Assembly (NCBI RefSeq): GCF_024594815.1
Contig: NZ_JANJOU010000007.1
Location: 62,001-126,000, forward strand
Source of the DNA: Roseomonas populi
GTDB taxonomy: Bacteria; Pseudomonadota; Alphaproteobacteria; Acetobacterales; Acetobacteraceae
Reading direction: 5' to 3'
DNA: 64,000 nt
In this document: piece after piece, positions 1 through 7,481 of the stretch
Layout: the number at the start of each line of letters is the position of its first letter
How positions within the stretch are numbered: the first letter of the stretch is position 1
Made by a program: the position numbers and the translations under genes
Notes under the pieces: generated by a model
Told to the model about the DNA's origin: nothing
The model's database searches: none
Seen by the model: only the letters and a program-made list of their open reading frames with translations

Positions 1-192
1 CGCGGCCTGCAGATGTCCAAGGACGCGGAGAAGGAGACGACCGACACGCTGGCGGCGCGCGGCATGCAGGTGCTGCAGCCGAGCGACACGTTGAGGCAGC
101 AGCTGGCCGCCATCAGCCGGACCATAACGGATGAGTGGGTGGCCCGGACCGGCGAGGACGGGAAGAAGCTGATCGAATCCTACCGCGCCTGA
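1..192 (+). CDS. dctP: TRAP transporter solute-binding subunit DctP, C-terminal end (partial)
   Basis: Only the last 63 codons lie in the window, in frame from base 1 to TGA at 190-192. The charged helical tail (DTLAARGMQVLQPSD, then ITDEWVARTGEDGKKLIESY) is typical of the C-terminus of DctP periplasmic binding proteins. The stop is 7-10 bases upstream of a DctQ-like gene, which is followed by DctM, so the three form a complete TRAP operon. The ligand cannot be judged from this fragment. The assignment rests mainly on context plus the tail pattern. Confidence 0.8.
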   Translation, partial: RGLQMSKDAEKETTDTLAARGMQVLQPSDTLRQQLAAISRTITDEWVARTGEDGKKLIESYRA

Positions 193-199
193 GGGGAGA

Positions 200-739
200 G
201 TGATGCTGAGGCGGGCGCTGGACGCGCTCTACGCGGCCAGCGCCGGCTTCGCTGCGCTGTCCCTGTTCGGGATCTTCGTGGTGATGATGGCGCAGGTGGG
301 GCTGCGCTTCCTGGGCATGCAGTTCGCGGGCGCGGACGACATCAGCGCCTATCTCTGCGTCGCCACCACCTTCTTCGCCCTCGCGCTCACCTTCCGCCGC
401 GGCGAACTGATCCGGGTGGGGCTGCTGATCGAGCGGCTCTCCCCCGGCCCGCGCCGGGCTTTCGAGACCGGGGCGCTGATCTTCGCCGCGATCGGCTGCG
501 GCTACGCCCTGTACTGGATGCTGGATGACGTCCTCTTCTCCTACGAGATCGAGGATGTCGCCCAGGGCGCGCTGGCGGTGCCGCTCTGGATCCCGAAGAT
601 GGCCATGCCGGCGGGTGCCGCAGTCCTGCTGATCGCCGTGCTGGATGAGCTGGTCACCGTCCTGCGCGGCAGGCGCCCCAATTACGTGATCGCGGCGGAA
701 GAGCGTGCCGCGCGCGGCGATTTCTCGGCCGAGGTGTAG
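200..739 (+). CDS. dctQ: TRAP transporter small permease (DctQ family)
   Basis: 179 residues, with four hydrophobic segments at about 13-33, 48-65, 88-108 and 135-152, as in the DctQ small membrane subunit, which bridges the binding protein and DctM in the inner membrane. The start is GTG at 200 or ATG at 203 behind a GAGGGGAG ribosome-binding site; the choice changes one residue. It is followed after 3 bases by the large permease. Known for the family: Na+-driven import of organic acids or related solutes. Substrate is not visible here. Confidence 0.88.
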   Translation: MMLRRALDALYAASAGFAALSLFGIFVVMMAQVGLRFLGMQFAGADDISAYLCVATTFFALALTFRRGELIRVGLLIERLSPGPRRAFETGALIFAAIGCGYALYWMLDDVLFSYEIEDVAQGALAVPLWIPKMAMPAGAAVLLIAVLDELVTVLRGRRPNYVIAAEERAARGDFSAEV

Positions 740-742
740 CCC

Positions 743-2044
743 ATGGGCATGCTTGAACTCTCCGGCCTGCTGCTCCTGCTGCTGGGCCTGTTCCTGGCCG
801 GCGGCCTCTGGATCGGGATGAGCCTCGCTTTCGTCGGCTTCATCGCGATGACCTTCGTGCACCCGCAGCCCGGCACCTACCTCGCCACTTCCTTCTGGGA
901 GGCGACAGGGTCCTGGACCCTGGCCGCGCTGCCGATGTTCGTCTGGATGGGCGAGATCCTGTTCCGCACGAAGCTTTCCGAGGAGCTGTTCAACGGCCTG
1001 GCGCCGTGGGTGCGGCGCATCCCCGGGCGGCTGCTGCACGTGAACATCCTGGCCTGCGGCATCTTCGGCTCCGTCTCCGGCTCCTCCGCCGCCACCTGCG
1101 CCACCGTGTCCAAGATCGCGCTGCCCGAGCTGAAGCGGCGCGGCTATGACGAGGACGTGGCAATCGGCAGCCTCGCGACCTCCGGCACGCTCGGCATTAT
1201 GATCCCGCCCTCCATCATCATGGTGGTCTATGCTGTGGCGGCGGAGGTCTCGATCGTCCGGGTCTTTATCGCGGGCTGCATCCCCGGGCTGATCGTGATG
1301 GCGCTGTTCAGCCTCTACATCGCTGTCTGGGCGGTGTTGAACCCGAGGAAGCAGCCGCCGATGGAGCCGAGCCTCTCCTTCATGGAGAAGATGCGGCAGT
1401 CCGCCCAGCTCATTCCCTGCGCGCTGCTCATCATCGGCGTGATCGGCACCATGTTCATCGGCTGGGCGACGGCGACGGAAGCGGCGGCCTTCGGCGTGCT
1501 GGGCAGCCTGCTGCTGGCCGCCGTCACGGGATGCCTGACCTGGGAGAGCTTCCGGGACAGCCTAACGGGTGCCACCCGCCTCTCCTGCATGATCATGTTC
1601 ATCCTGGCTGGGGCCGCCTACCTGACGAAGGCGATGGCGCTGACGGGCATTCCCGCGGCGCTGGCGGCTGCCGTTGCGGGAATGGGCCTCGGCCCCTACG
1701 GCATCATCGCCATGCTGACGGTGGTTTACGTGCTGCTGGGCACCGCGCTGGACGGCACCTCGATGATCGTGCTCACCACCTCCATCGTCGTCCCGATGAT
1801 CCAGCAGGCCGGGTTTGACCTGGTGTGGTTCGGCATCTTCATCGTGCTGCTGGTGGAGATCGCGGAGATCACCCCGCCCGTGGGCTTCAACCTCTTCGTC
1901 ATGCAAACCATGACGGGGAAGGAGCAGACGGCGGTTGCAAGGGCGTCGTTGCCCTTCTTCCTCATGCTCGTGGTGACGGTGGCCGTCATCACGGTCTGGC
2001 CGGCAACGGTCACCTGGCTGCCGGATGTGCTGCTGAGCCGCTAA
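743..2044 (+). CDS. dctM: TRAP transporter large permease (DctM family)
   Basis: 433 residues, about 12 hydrophobic segments, the normal DctM length. Family-like stretches include FGSVSGSSAATCATVSKI near residue 111 and the conserved GTLGIMIPPSIIMVVYA near 150, then ITPPVGFNLFVM near 378. It is the transport channel subunit, working with the dctP and dctQ genes just upstream (3-base gap). The stop codon lies against a strong hairpin shared with the gene facing it. Confidence 0.92.
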   Translation: MGMLELSGLLLLLLGLFLAGGLWIGMSLAFVGFIAMTFVHPQPGTYLATSFWEATGSWTLAALPMFVWMGEILFRTKLSEELFNGLAPWVRRIPGRLLHVNILACGIFGSVSGSSAATCATVSKIALPELKRRGYDEDVAIGSLATSGTLGIMIPPSIIMVVYAVAAEVSIVRVFIAGCIPGLIVMALFSLYIAVWAVLNPRKQPPMEPSLSFMEKMRQSAQLIPCALLIIGVIGTMFIGWATATEAAAFGVLGSLLLAAVTGCLTWESFRDSLTGATRLSCMIMFILAGAAYLTKAMALTGIPAALAAAVAGMGLGPYGIIAMLTVVYVLLGTALDGTSMIVLTTSIVVPMIQQAGFDLVWFGIFIVLLVEIAEITPPVGFNLFVMQTMTGKEQTAVARASLPFFLMLVVTVAVITVWPATVTWLPDVLLSR

Positions 2045-2050
2045 AAAGGA

Positions 2051-2082
2051 GAGGGGCGCCGCGACGTCCCGCGGCGCCCCTC
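2051..2082 (-). terminator. Intrinsic terminator hairpin between converging genes
   Basis: A perfect 13-bp inverted repeat (arms 2051-2063 and 2070-2082, 6-base loop). On the minus strand it is followed within three bases by a run of five T (complement of AAAAA at 2043-2047), so it terminates the small secreted-protein gene. The T run overlaps the dctM stop codon. The same hairpin may also end dctM transcripts, although no T run follows on the plus strand. Confidence 0.75.
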
Positions 2083-2089
2083 ATCCCAC

Positions 2090-2455
2090 TCACATGACGG
2101 GCCGCAGGGTGCCGTCGGCGCCGCGCTCATACACGGCGCCGCCGCCCATGTAGGCGGCATCGGAACCCTGTGCGCGCGAGGCGGAGCGGCGGCCCTGGCG
2201 CATGGCTTGGCGCTGGCTGCGCGTCATCGGGCGCACCGCCGCACCGGAGGAGTAGCCGGCGGAGCCGCCCACGGCGGTGCGGCCGGCCGGGGAGACGGCG
2301 CCGCTGCTCATCGGCGGCGCGGCGGTGGAGCCGCCCGGCAGCGGGGCGCCGGGCGGGATCATGTCGCTCTGGGCCTGGGCGAAGGCGCCGGGGGCGGCGC
2401 CGATGATCGCGCTGAAGGCGCAGGCGGCGGCGAGAAGCGCAAACTTGCGGGACAT
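2090..2455 (-). CDS. Small secreted protein of unknown function
   Basis: 121 residues. A clear Sec signal peptide covers about residues 1-26 (MSRK, hydrophobic AAACAFSAIIGAA, then an AFA-Q cleavage site). The mature part is low-complexity, rich in Pro, Gly, Ser and Ala, then basic (QRQAMRQGRRSASR near 84-98), and ends RPVM. I do not recognise a family. The gene stands alone, convergent with dctM, with its own terminator. The start is the ATG directly before the signal sequence; the open frame continues upstream but only as antisense of the next gene. Confidence 0.7.
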   Translation of the reverse strand: MSRKFALLAAACAFSAIIGAAPGAFAQAQSDMIPPGAPLPGGSTAAPPMSSGAVSPAGRTAVGGSAGYSSGAAVRPMTRSQRQAMRQGRRSASRAQGSDAAYMGGGAVYERGADGTLRPVM

Positions 2456-2599
2456 AAATGTCTCCTGGGTGCTGATGCCGCTGTCCGGCCGGGCTGGCCG
2501 CCGTGGCGGATCGGCAACGCAACGTGGCTTCCAGGCAAAGGGTTTCCGGGCACCGGCGCGGGGCGGCAACCCCTGCCGGGTCCTGTCGTTGCGGCAGGC

Positions 2600-3874
2600 A
2601 TGTGGGAATCGATCAAAGCCTTTCTCCGCAGCTGGGGGCTGGTCATCATCATCACCGTGGCCGGGCTCGCGGTGGCTTGGCGCTTCGTTTCTCCAGCACC
2701 GCCCGAGACAGTGCGCTTCGCCGTCTCGTCCAATCCGCAGAGCGTCTACACGCAGACCGTGGACGCTTATGCGAAGGGGCTGGAGGCCGAAAAGTTCAAG
2801 GTGGAGCGGGTGGCGACGCAGGGCTCGGCCGACAATGTCCGGCTGCTGCGGGAAGGGAAGGTGGACCTCGCCCTCGTGCAGGGCGGCGTCGCGCCGGCGG
2901 TGGGGGGGGATCGCCTTGTCTCTCTCGGCCAGGTCTTCTTCGAGCCAGCCTGGTTCTTCATCCGTGCCCAGCAGGGCGGTGGCAGCCCCGTGCAGGCGTT
3001 GCGCGGCCAGCGCGTGGCGATCGGGCCGGAGGGAAGCGGGACCCGCATTCTCGCCCTCGCTCTGCTGGCGGCGAACGGGCTGGGCGCGGACGCCATTCAG
3101 GCCGACCCGCTGGCGGGCAACGAGGCCGCGGAGGCGCTCGCCTCCGGCCAGGTGCAGGCTGCGGTCTTCGTTTCTGCCAGGCCGAACGACGCGATCAACA
3201 AGCTGATGCGGACGCCTGGCGTGACCCTGCTGAATTTCGCCAGCCGCGCGGACGCCTACGCCGCGAACCTGCCCTATCTCAACCCCGCGCGCCTGCCCAA
3301 TGCCGGGCTGAGCCTGCAGGAGGACTTGCCGCGCGGCGACGTGACGATGATGGCCCCTGCCGCCTCGCTGCTGGCACGGGACGACCTCAACCCCCAGGTC
3401 GCCGCACTGATGATGCAGATCCTGCGCGACACGCATAAGGGCCGCACCCTTTTCTCGGCGGAGGGCCGCTTCCCCTCGGGCCTGAACCACGAGGTGCCGC
3501 TGCAGGAGGACGCGCAGCGCTACTACGAGCGGGGCCCGAGCTTCCTGCAGAGCTACCTGCCGTTCTGGCTCGCGGTCACGGTGGACCGGCTCTGGGTTCT
3601 GCTGATCCCGCTGGTGACCCTGCTGCTGCCGCTGATCCGCATCGCGCCCTCCATCTACTCCTGGCAGATGGATCGCCAGCTCTGGGCCATCTACGACAAG
3701 GTGCGGAAGGTGGAGGAGGCCAGCGAGAAGGGGCTCTCCATGCAGACCGCCGCGAAGCTGGATGCGCTGGACAAGGAGGCGGAGAAGCTGAAGCTTCCGG
3801 ACAGCTACGCCGAGAAGATCTACGAGCTGCGCCGGCACATCGCCTTCGTGCGCGAGAAGAAGGCGGAGGCCTGA
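2600..3874 (+). CDS. Membrane-anchored TAXI-family solute-binding protein
   Basis: 424 residues. Residues 11-28 form an N-terminal membrane anchor or uncleaved signal, about 35-310 match the TAXI-type periplasmic binding fold (GSADNVRLLREGKVDLALVQ; GPEGSGTR near 142), and 318-345 form a second membrane segment (LWVLLIPLVTLLLPLIRI), followed by a charged probably coiled-coil cytoplasmic tail (EEASEKGLSMQTAAKLDALDKEAEKLKLP). Binding fold plus C-terminal transmembrane helix plus tail is unlike a soluble transporter subunit and suggests sensing or scaffolding. No TAXI permease gene is adjacent. It is followed after 3 bases by mscL. Confidence 0.82.
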   Translation: MWESIKAFLRSWGLVIIITVAGLAVAWRFVSPAPPETVRFAVSSNPQSVYTQTVDAYAKGLEAEKFKVERVATQGSADNVRLLREGKVDLALVQGGVAPAVGGDRLVSLGQVFFEPAWFFIRAQQGGGSPVQALRGQRVAIGPEGSGTRILALALLAANGLGADAIQADPLAGNEAAEALASGQVQAAVFVSARPNDAINKLMRTPGVTLLNFASRADAYAANLPYLNPARLPNAGLSLQEDLPRGDVTMMAPAASLLARDDLNPQVAALMMQILRDTHKGRTLFSAEGRFPSGLNHEVPLQEDAQRYYERGPSFLQSYLPFWLAVTVDRLWVLLIPLVTLLLPLIRIAPSIYSWQMDRQLWAIYDKVRKVEEASEKGLSMQTAAKLDALDKEAEKLKLPDSYAEKIYELRRHIAFVREKKAEA

Positions 3875-3877
3875 ACC

Positions 3878-4342
3878 ATGGAGCTACCCATCCGCAAGCC
3901 CGGTTGGTTCGACGACTTCCGGACCTTCATCGCCCGCGGCAACGTCATAGACCTGGCCGTGGGCGTGGTGATCGGGGCCGCCTTCACCACCATCGTCACC
4001 AGTCTCGTCGAGGACTTGCTGAACCCGATCATCGGCCTGCTGGTGGGCGGGATCGACTTCTCGAACCTCTTCGTCGTCATCTCCGGCGAGCGCGGCCCCT
4101 CGCTTGCGGCTACCCGGCAGTCCGGCGCTGCGGTGCTGGCCGTCGGCCAGTTCATCAACGCCGTCATCAAGTTCGTCATCGTCGCCTTCGCGGTCTTCTG
4201 GCTGGTCCGCCTGGTGCGCAGGCTCTACGCCACGCCGGAGAAGGAGACGGGGCCGACGCGGGACCAGATCTTGCTGCAGGAGATCAGGGACGAGCTTCGG
4301 GCGACGCGTGAGGGGCAACCGCGGGGTCCGGCCTCCCCCTGA
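3878..4342 (+). CDS. mscL: Large-conductance mechanosensitive channel MscL
   Basis: 154 residues. Shows the MscL signature FRTFIARGNVIDLAVGVVIGAAF near residues 11-33 (first helix and gate), followed by TIVTSLVEDLLNPIIGLL, a periplasmic loop, and a second helix (VIKFVIVAFAVFWLV) before the cytoplasmic helix (GPTRDQILLQEIRDEL). The channel opens under membrane tension during hypo-osmotic shock. The ATG lies 3 bases after the TAXI-like gene, so the two are probably co-transcribed. Convergent with the DUF445 gene. Confidence 0.95.
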   Translation: MELPIRKPGWFDDFRTFIARGNVIDLAVGVVIGAAFTTIVTSLVEDLLNPIIGLLVGGIDFSNLFVVISGERGPSLAATRQSGAAVLAVGQFINAVIKFVIVAFAVFWLVRLVRRLYATPEKETGPTRDQILLQEIRDELRATREGQPRGPASP

Positions 4343-4361
4343 TCCAGGCCCCGCCCGCGGC

Positions 4362-5654
4362 CTAGAAGGCCACTCGGCCAAACACCGCGTGCAGGAGCGC
4401 GAAGATGGCGCCGCCCGCCAGCGCGCCGACCACCGTGCCGTTGATCCGCACGTACTGCAGGTCCCGCCCGACCCGCAGCTCGATCTTGTCAACCACCGTC
4501 GCCGTGTCCCAGCCCGCGACAACCTCCGCGATGAAGCCGGAGATCCGGCCCTGGGCGGCGGGCAGCACCGTCAGCAGCGTCGTCTCGATGAAGCGGTCTA
4601 CCCGGGCGCGGGCGGCGGAATCGGCCTCCAGGAGGTCGCCGAGGTTGGAGAGGGTGCCGGCGATGAGGGAGACGGTCCGCCCCTCCGGCCGGGCTGCGTC
4701 CGCCTCCATCGCGGCGCGCAGGCGGGCCCAGGCGTCCATCAGCCAGGCGGCAACGGCGGGATGGGCCAGCGCGCCGCGCAGGGCCGCCCCGATCGCTTCG
4801 GCACGGGCCGGGTCGTTCTCCAGCCGATCGATCTCCGCCTCCAGCCAGGCGTCGAAGGCGGCGCGCAGGTCGCTGTCGCCGGGCTCCATCTTCTCCAGCT
4901 CGGCGTTGAGGGCGGAGAGGACGCGGCGGGCCACGGCGGCGCCAGCCACCCAGCCCACCAGCGCCCCGCCTTCCGCCCGCACCCGCTCGGCGACAGCCGT
5001 CTTCAGGCTGTCCTGCTTCGCCGCGACCAGCGACTTGATCTGAGAGAGGGCGAGGCCGAACACCTCCTGGTGCCGCCCGCCCTGGACCAGCAGGCGCAGG
5101 GCGCGGGCCGTCAGCCGGGCGGCGGCGGGGCCGGAGACCATGCGAGGCAGCAGCCGCAGCAGCAGCCGGCGCGCGCGCCCGTCCTCGAGGCTGCGGAGGA
5201 TCCGGGGGAGGGAGGCGGCCACGGCCTCGGCCGCCGGGCGCACCTGCTCCGGGTCCGACAGGAAGCGGCGGAGCAGGGCGGGGGCGTCGATCCGCCCGGC
5301 CACGCGGCGCACCTCCGCCTCCGTCAGCACGTGGTTAGCCACGAAGCGGCCGAGCCCCTGGCCCAGCCGCGCCTTCTGGGTGGGGATGATGGCAGTGTGC
5401 GGGATGGGCAGGCCCAGCGGGCGGCGGAACAGGGCCGTGACGGCGAACCAATCCGCCAGCCCTCCCACCAGCCCGGCCTTGGCCGAAGCCTGGAGCAGGT
5501 CTGTCCAGTAGCCCGGCGGCAGGGCGTAGGAGCCGAGGGTCACCCCCGCCATCCCGGCCAGCAGGCCGGTGGCCAGGGTCTTGTGGCGGTTGAGCCGGGC
5601 TCGGAGATCGGTTTCGTCTGAGGAGAGGCGGGGCGGGGCAGGCGGGGGCGACAT
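4362..5654 (-). CDS. DUF445 family inner-membrane protein
   Basis: 430 residues from ATG at 5654 (another in-frame ATG at 5660 would add two). The N-terminal part (RLNRHKTLATGLLAGMAGVT, then QASAKAGLVGGLADWFAVTALFRRPLGLPIPHTAIIP) matches DUF445/YjiN-like proteins, and the long helical middle and C-terminal membrane segment (GTVVGALAGGAIFALLHAVFG) fit. Function of the family is poorly known; it is thought to be membrane associated. Transcribed away from the zinc-importer promoter. Confidence 0.85.
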   Translation of the reverse strand: MSPPPAPPRLSSDETDLRARLNRHKTLATGLLAGMAGVTLGSYALPPGYWTDLLQASAKAGLVGGLADWFAVTALFRRPLGLPIPHTAIIPTQKARLGQGLGRFVANHVLTEAEVRRVAGRIDAPALLRRFLSDPEQVRPAAEAVAASLPRILRSLEDGRARRLLLRLLPRMVSGPAAARLTARALRLLVQGGRHQEVFGLALSQIKSLVAAKQDSLKTAVAERVRAEGGALVGWVAGAAVARRVLSALNAELEKMEPGDSDLRAAFDAWLEAEIDRLENDPARAEAIGAALRGALAHPAVAAWLMDAWARLRAAMEADAARPEGRTVSLIAGTLSNLGDLLEADSAARARVDRFIETTLLTVLPAAQGRISGFIAEVVAGWDTATVVDKIELRVGRDLQYVRINGTVVGALAGGAIFALLHAVFGRVAF

Positions 5655-5710
5655 GTCCATCGTGTCGGGGAGAGTGGCGACTGGCGCGCAGCTTCTCCAG
5701 GGCATGGTCG

Positions 5711-5739
5711 TTGAAGCCTTCGTGGCCGAAGGGTATGTT
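5711..5739 (+). promoter_or_regulatory. Sigma-70-like promoter of the zinc-importer operon
   Basis: TTGAAG at 5711-5716 and TATGTT at 5734-5739 are separated by exactly 17 bases. A transcript starting about 7 bases after the -10 would begin near 5746, only about 7 bases before the ATG at 5753. The mRNA would therefore be nearly leaderless. Prediction by eye only. Confidence 0.55.
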
Positions 5740-5750
5740 ATGTCGTAACA
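5736..5750. promoter_or_regulatory. Candidate Zur operator
   Basis: TGTTATGTCGTAACA is an inverted repeat with perfect 5-base arms (TGTTA/TAACA) and a 5-base centre. Arms and spacing equal the core of alphaproteobacterial Zur boxes (TGTTA, 5 bases, TAACA). It covers the -10 element and predicted start of the operon encoding a zinc-type ABC importer, which is where a zinc-responsive repressor should bind. No zur gene is in the window. Confidence 0.6.
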
Positions 5751-5752
5751 CG

Positions 5753-5878
5753 ATGCGAACCCTGCCCACTCTTGCCGATCCCCTGGCCCTCTCGGCCGGC
5801 GCCCTGCCGCGGCTGGGCTGGGCCGTGCTCGTCTCGGCCCTCCTATGGGGGGCCGTTCTCTGGGCGGTTTCGGCATGA
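5753..5878 (+). CDS. 41-residue single-pass membrane peptide heading the zinc-importer operon
   Basis: ATG at 5753 opens a 41-codon frame whose TGA (5876-5878) overlaps the ATG of the ABC ATPase gene as ATGA, a layout typical of translational coupling. The peptide has a polar start (MRTLPTLADP) and one hydrophobic helix (LGWAVLVSALLWGAVLWAV, about residues 22-40). No Shine-Dalgarno site fits before the ATG; the promoter lies so close that the message would be almost leaderless. I do not recognise a family. It could be a genuine small transporter accessory or merely a coupling leader. Confidence 0.5.
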   Translation: MRTLPTLADPLALSAGALPRLGWAVLVSALLWGAVLWAVSA

Positions 5879-6603
5879 GCGAGGCGATCCGGCTCCGCGA
5901 CGTCACGCTGTCGCATGACCGGCACCCGGCGGTGCACCACATCTCCGGCGAGTTCGCGCCGGGCAGCCTGACGGCGATCGTCGGGCCGAACGGGGCGGGG
6001 AAGACGACCCTTCTGCGCGCCATCGCCGGGCTGCACCCTGTGGACGAGGGGCGGATCGAGCGGCCCGCCCGCATCGCCCTTCTGCCGCAGATGACCGCCC
6101 TGGACCGGAGCTTCCCGATCTCCTGCCTGGATGTGGCGATGCTCGGGCATTGGCGGCGCTGCGGTGCCTTCGGGGCCATCGCCCCGGCCGGGCGGGCGCA
6201 GGCCGAAGCGGCGCTGGAGGCGGTGGGGCTTGGCGGCCTCGCGCGACGTCCGGTGGGCAGCCTCTCCGCTGGGCAGTTCCAGCGCCTGCTCTTCGCCCGG
6301 CTGCTGGTGCAGGACGCGCCGGTGATTCTGCTGGACGAGCCCTTCAACGCTGTGGACGCCCGTACCGCGGCCGACCTGCTTCGGCTGGTGCGGGAATGGC
6401 ACGGCCAGGGCCGCACCGTGGTCGCCGTGCTGCACGACCTGGAGCTGGTGCGGCGCGAGTTCCCGGAGACGCTGCTGCTGGCCCGCGATCCCGTGGCCTG
6501 GTGCGGCACGGAGGAAGCTTTGGCGGCTTCCAACCGCTTGCGCGCCCGGATGATGTCCGAGGGCTGGGACGAGGCGGCCGCGGCCTGCGGCCGAGCGGCC
6601 TGA
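5875..6603 (+). CDS. znuC: Zinc-type ABC transporter ATP-binding protein (ZnuC/AztA-like)
   Basis: 242 residues. Walker A GPNGAGKT at 37-44, signature LSAGQ near 133 (canonical LSGGQ with Gly to Ala), Walker B VILLDEP near 154, and a switch His in AVLHDLE near 188. The stretch DRSFPISCLDVAMLGHW resembles metal-importer ATPases, especially AztA. The start ATG overlaps the stop of the small peptide. The Zur-like site upstream supports zinc over manganese. The permease follows directly; no periplasmic zinc-binding protein gene is adjacent, so it must be supplied from elsewhere. Confidence 0.85.
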   Translation: MSEAIRLRDVTLSHDRHPAVHHISGEFAPGSLTAIVGPNGAGKTTLLRAIAGLHPVDEGRIERPARIALLPQMTALDRSFPISCLDVAMLGHWRRCGAFGAIAPAGRAQAEAALEAVGLGGLARRPVGSLSAGQFQRLLFARLLVQDAPVILLDEPFNAVDARTAADLLRLVREWHGQGRTVVAVLHDLELVRREFPETLLLARDPVAWCGTEEALAASNRLRARMMSEGWDEAAAACGRAA

Positions 6604-6607
6604 CCTC

Positions 6608-7477
6608 TTGCTCTACGACCTGCTGATCGGGCCCTTCGCGGAGTTCGGCTTCCTGCGCCGTGCCCTGGTGGGCTGCCTCGCCCTCTCGGTGGCGGCGCCG
6701 CCGTTGGGGGTATTTCTCGTGCTCCGGCGGATGAGCCTGACGGCGGACGTGCTGGCGCACGGCATCCTGCCCGGCGTGGCGGCGGGATTCATCCTGGCGG
6801 GGCTTTCCGTCACGGCCATGTCGGTCGGCGGGCTGGTGGCGGGGCTGCTGGTCACGCTCGGCGCGGGCGCCATCTCCCGCGCCACCGGCGGGCGTGAGGA
6901 TTCCGCCCTGGCCGCCCTCTACCTCGTCGCGCTGGCACTCGGCGTGACCATGGTCTCGGCCTCGGCGGGTTCGGTGGAGCTGACCCATCTCCTTTTCGGC
7001 AGCGTGCTGGGCGTGGACGACCCGGCGCTGCTCATGATGGCGGGGGTGGCCACGCTGACGCTGCTGGCCCTTTCCCTCGCCTGGCGGCCGCTGGTGCTGG
7101 AGTGCTTCGACCCCTCCTTCGCGGCGGCAGAGGGCGCGCGAGGCGGGGCTTGGCACCTGCTCTTCATGGCGCTGGTGGTGCTGAACGTGCTGGCCGCCTT
7201 CCAGGCCCTGGGCACGATGATGGCGGTGGGGCTCATGATGCTGCCCGCCGTCGCCGCCCGGCACTGGGCGCGCAGCGTGGGGGGAATGGCCTACGCGTCC
7301 TCCGGTATCGCGATCCTGGCCTCGGCCGCGGGCATACTCGTGTCCTACCACCTGGACGTGCCGACGGGGCCGGCGGTGGTTCTCTCCGCGGGCGCGGTCT
7401 GGGCGGCCTCCGTGCTGGCGGGGCCGGTGGACGGGGTGCTGGCCCGGTCGCTGCGGCGCCGCCACCTCGCCGGCTAG
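6608..7477 (+). CDS. znuB: Zinc-type ABC transporter permease (ZnuB/AztB-like)
   Basis: 289 residues from a TTG start at 6608, 4 bases after the ATPase stop. Eight or so hydrophobic segments. RRMSLTADVLAHGILPGVA near 42 is the family pattern (SL.AD.L.HG..PG) of ABC-3 metal permeases, and LGTMMAVGLMMLPAVAA near 206 is also characteristic. It forms the inner-membrane channel. TTG was chosen because it is the first start after the preceding stop and keeps the first helix intact. Ends 4 bases from the convergent YqhA-like gene. Confidence 0.87.
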   Translation: MLYDLLIGPFAEFGFLRRALVGCLALSVAAPPLGVFLVLRRMSLTADVLAHGILPGVAAGFILAGLSVTAMSVGGLVAGLLVTLGAGAISRATGGREDSALAALYLVALALGVTMVSASAGSVELTHLLFGSVLGVDDPALLMMAGVATLTLLALSLAWRPLVLECFDPSFAAAEGARGGAWHLLFMALVVLNVLAAFQALGTMMAVGLMMLPAVAARHWARSVGGMAYASSGIAILASAAGILVSYHLDVPTGPAVVLSAGAVWAASVLAGPVDGVLARSLRRRHLAG

Positions 7478-7481
7478 GCTC

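Noticed and set aside
2090-3838. 582-codon open frame antisense to the TAXI-like gene
   Set aside because: Only its last 121 codons, starting at the ATG at 2455, look like a protein (signal peptide, own terminator). The rest is Arg/His/Gln-rich antisense reading typical of GC-rich DNA.
4362-6533. 723-codon minus-strand frame running through the znuC-like gene
   Set aside because: The real DUF445 protein starts at 5654 or 5660. The upstream extension is antisense of the ABC ATPase with shadow composition and would cross the Zur-like promoter.
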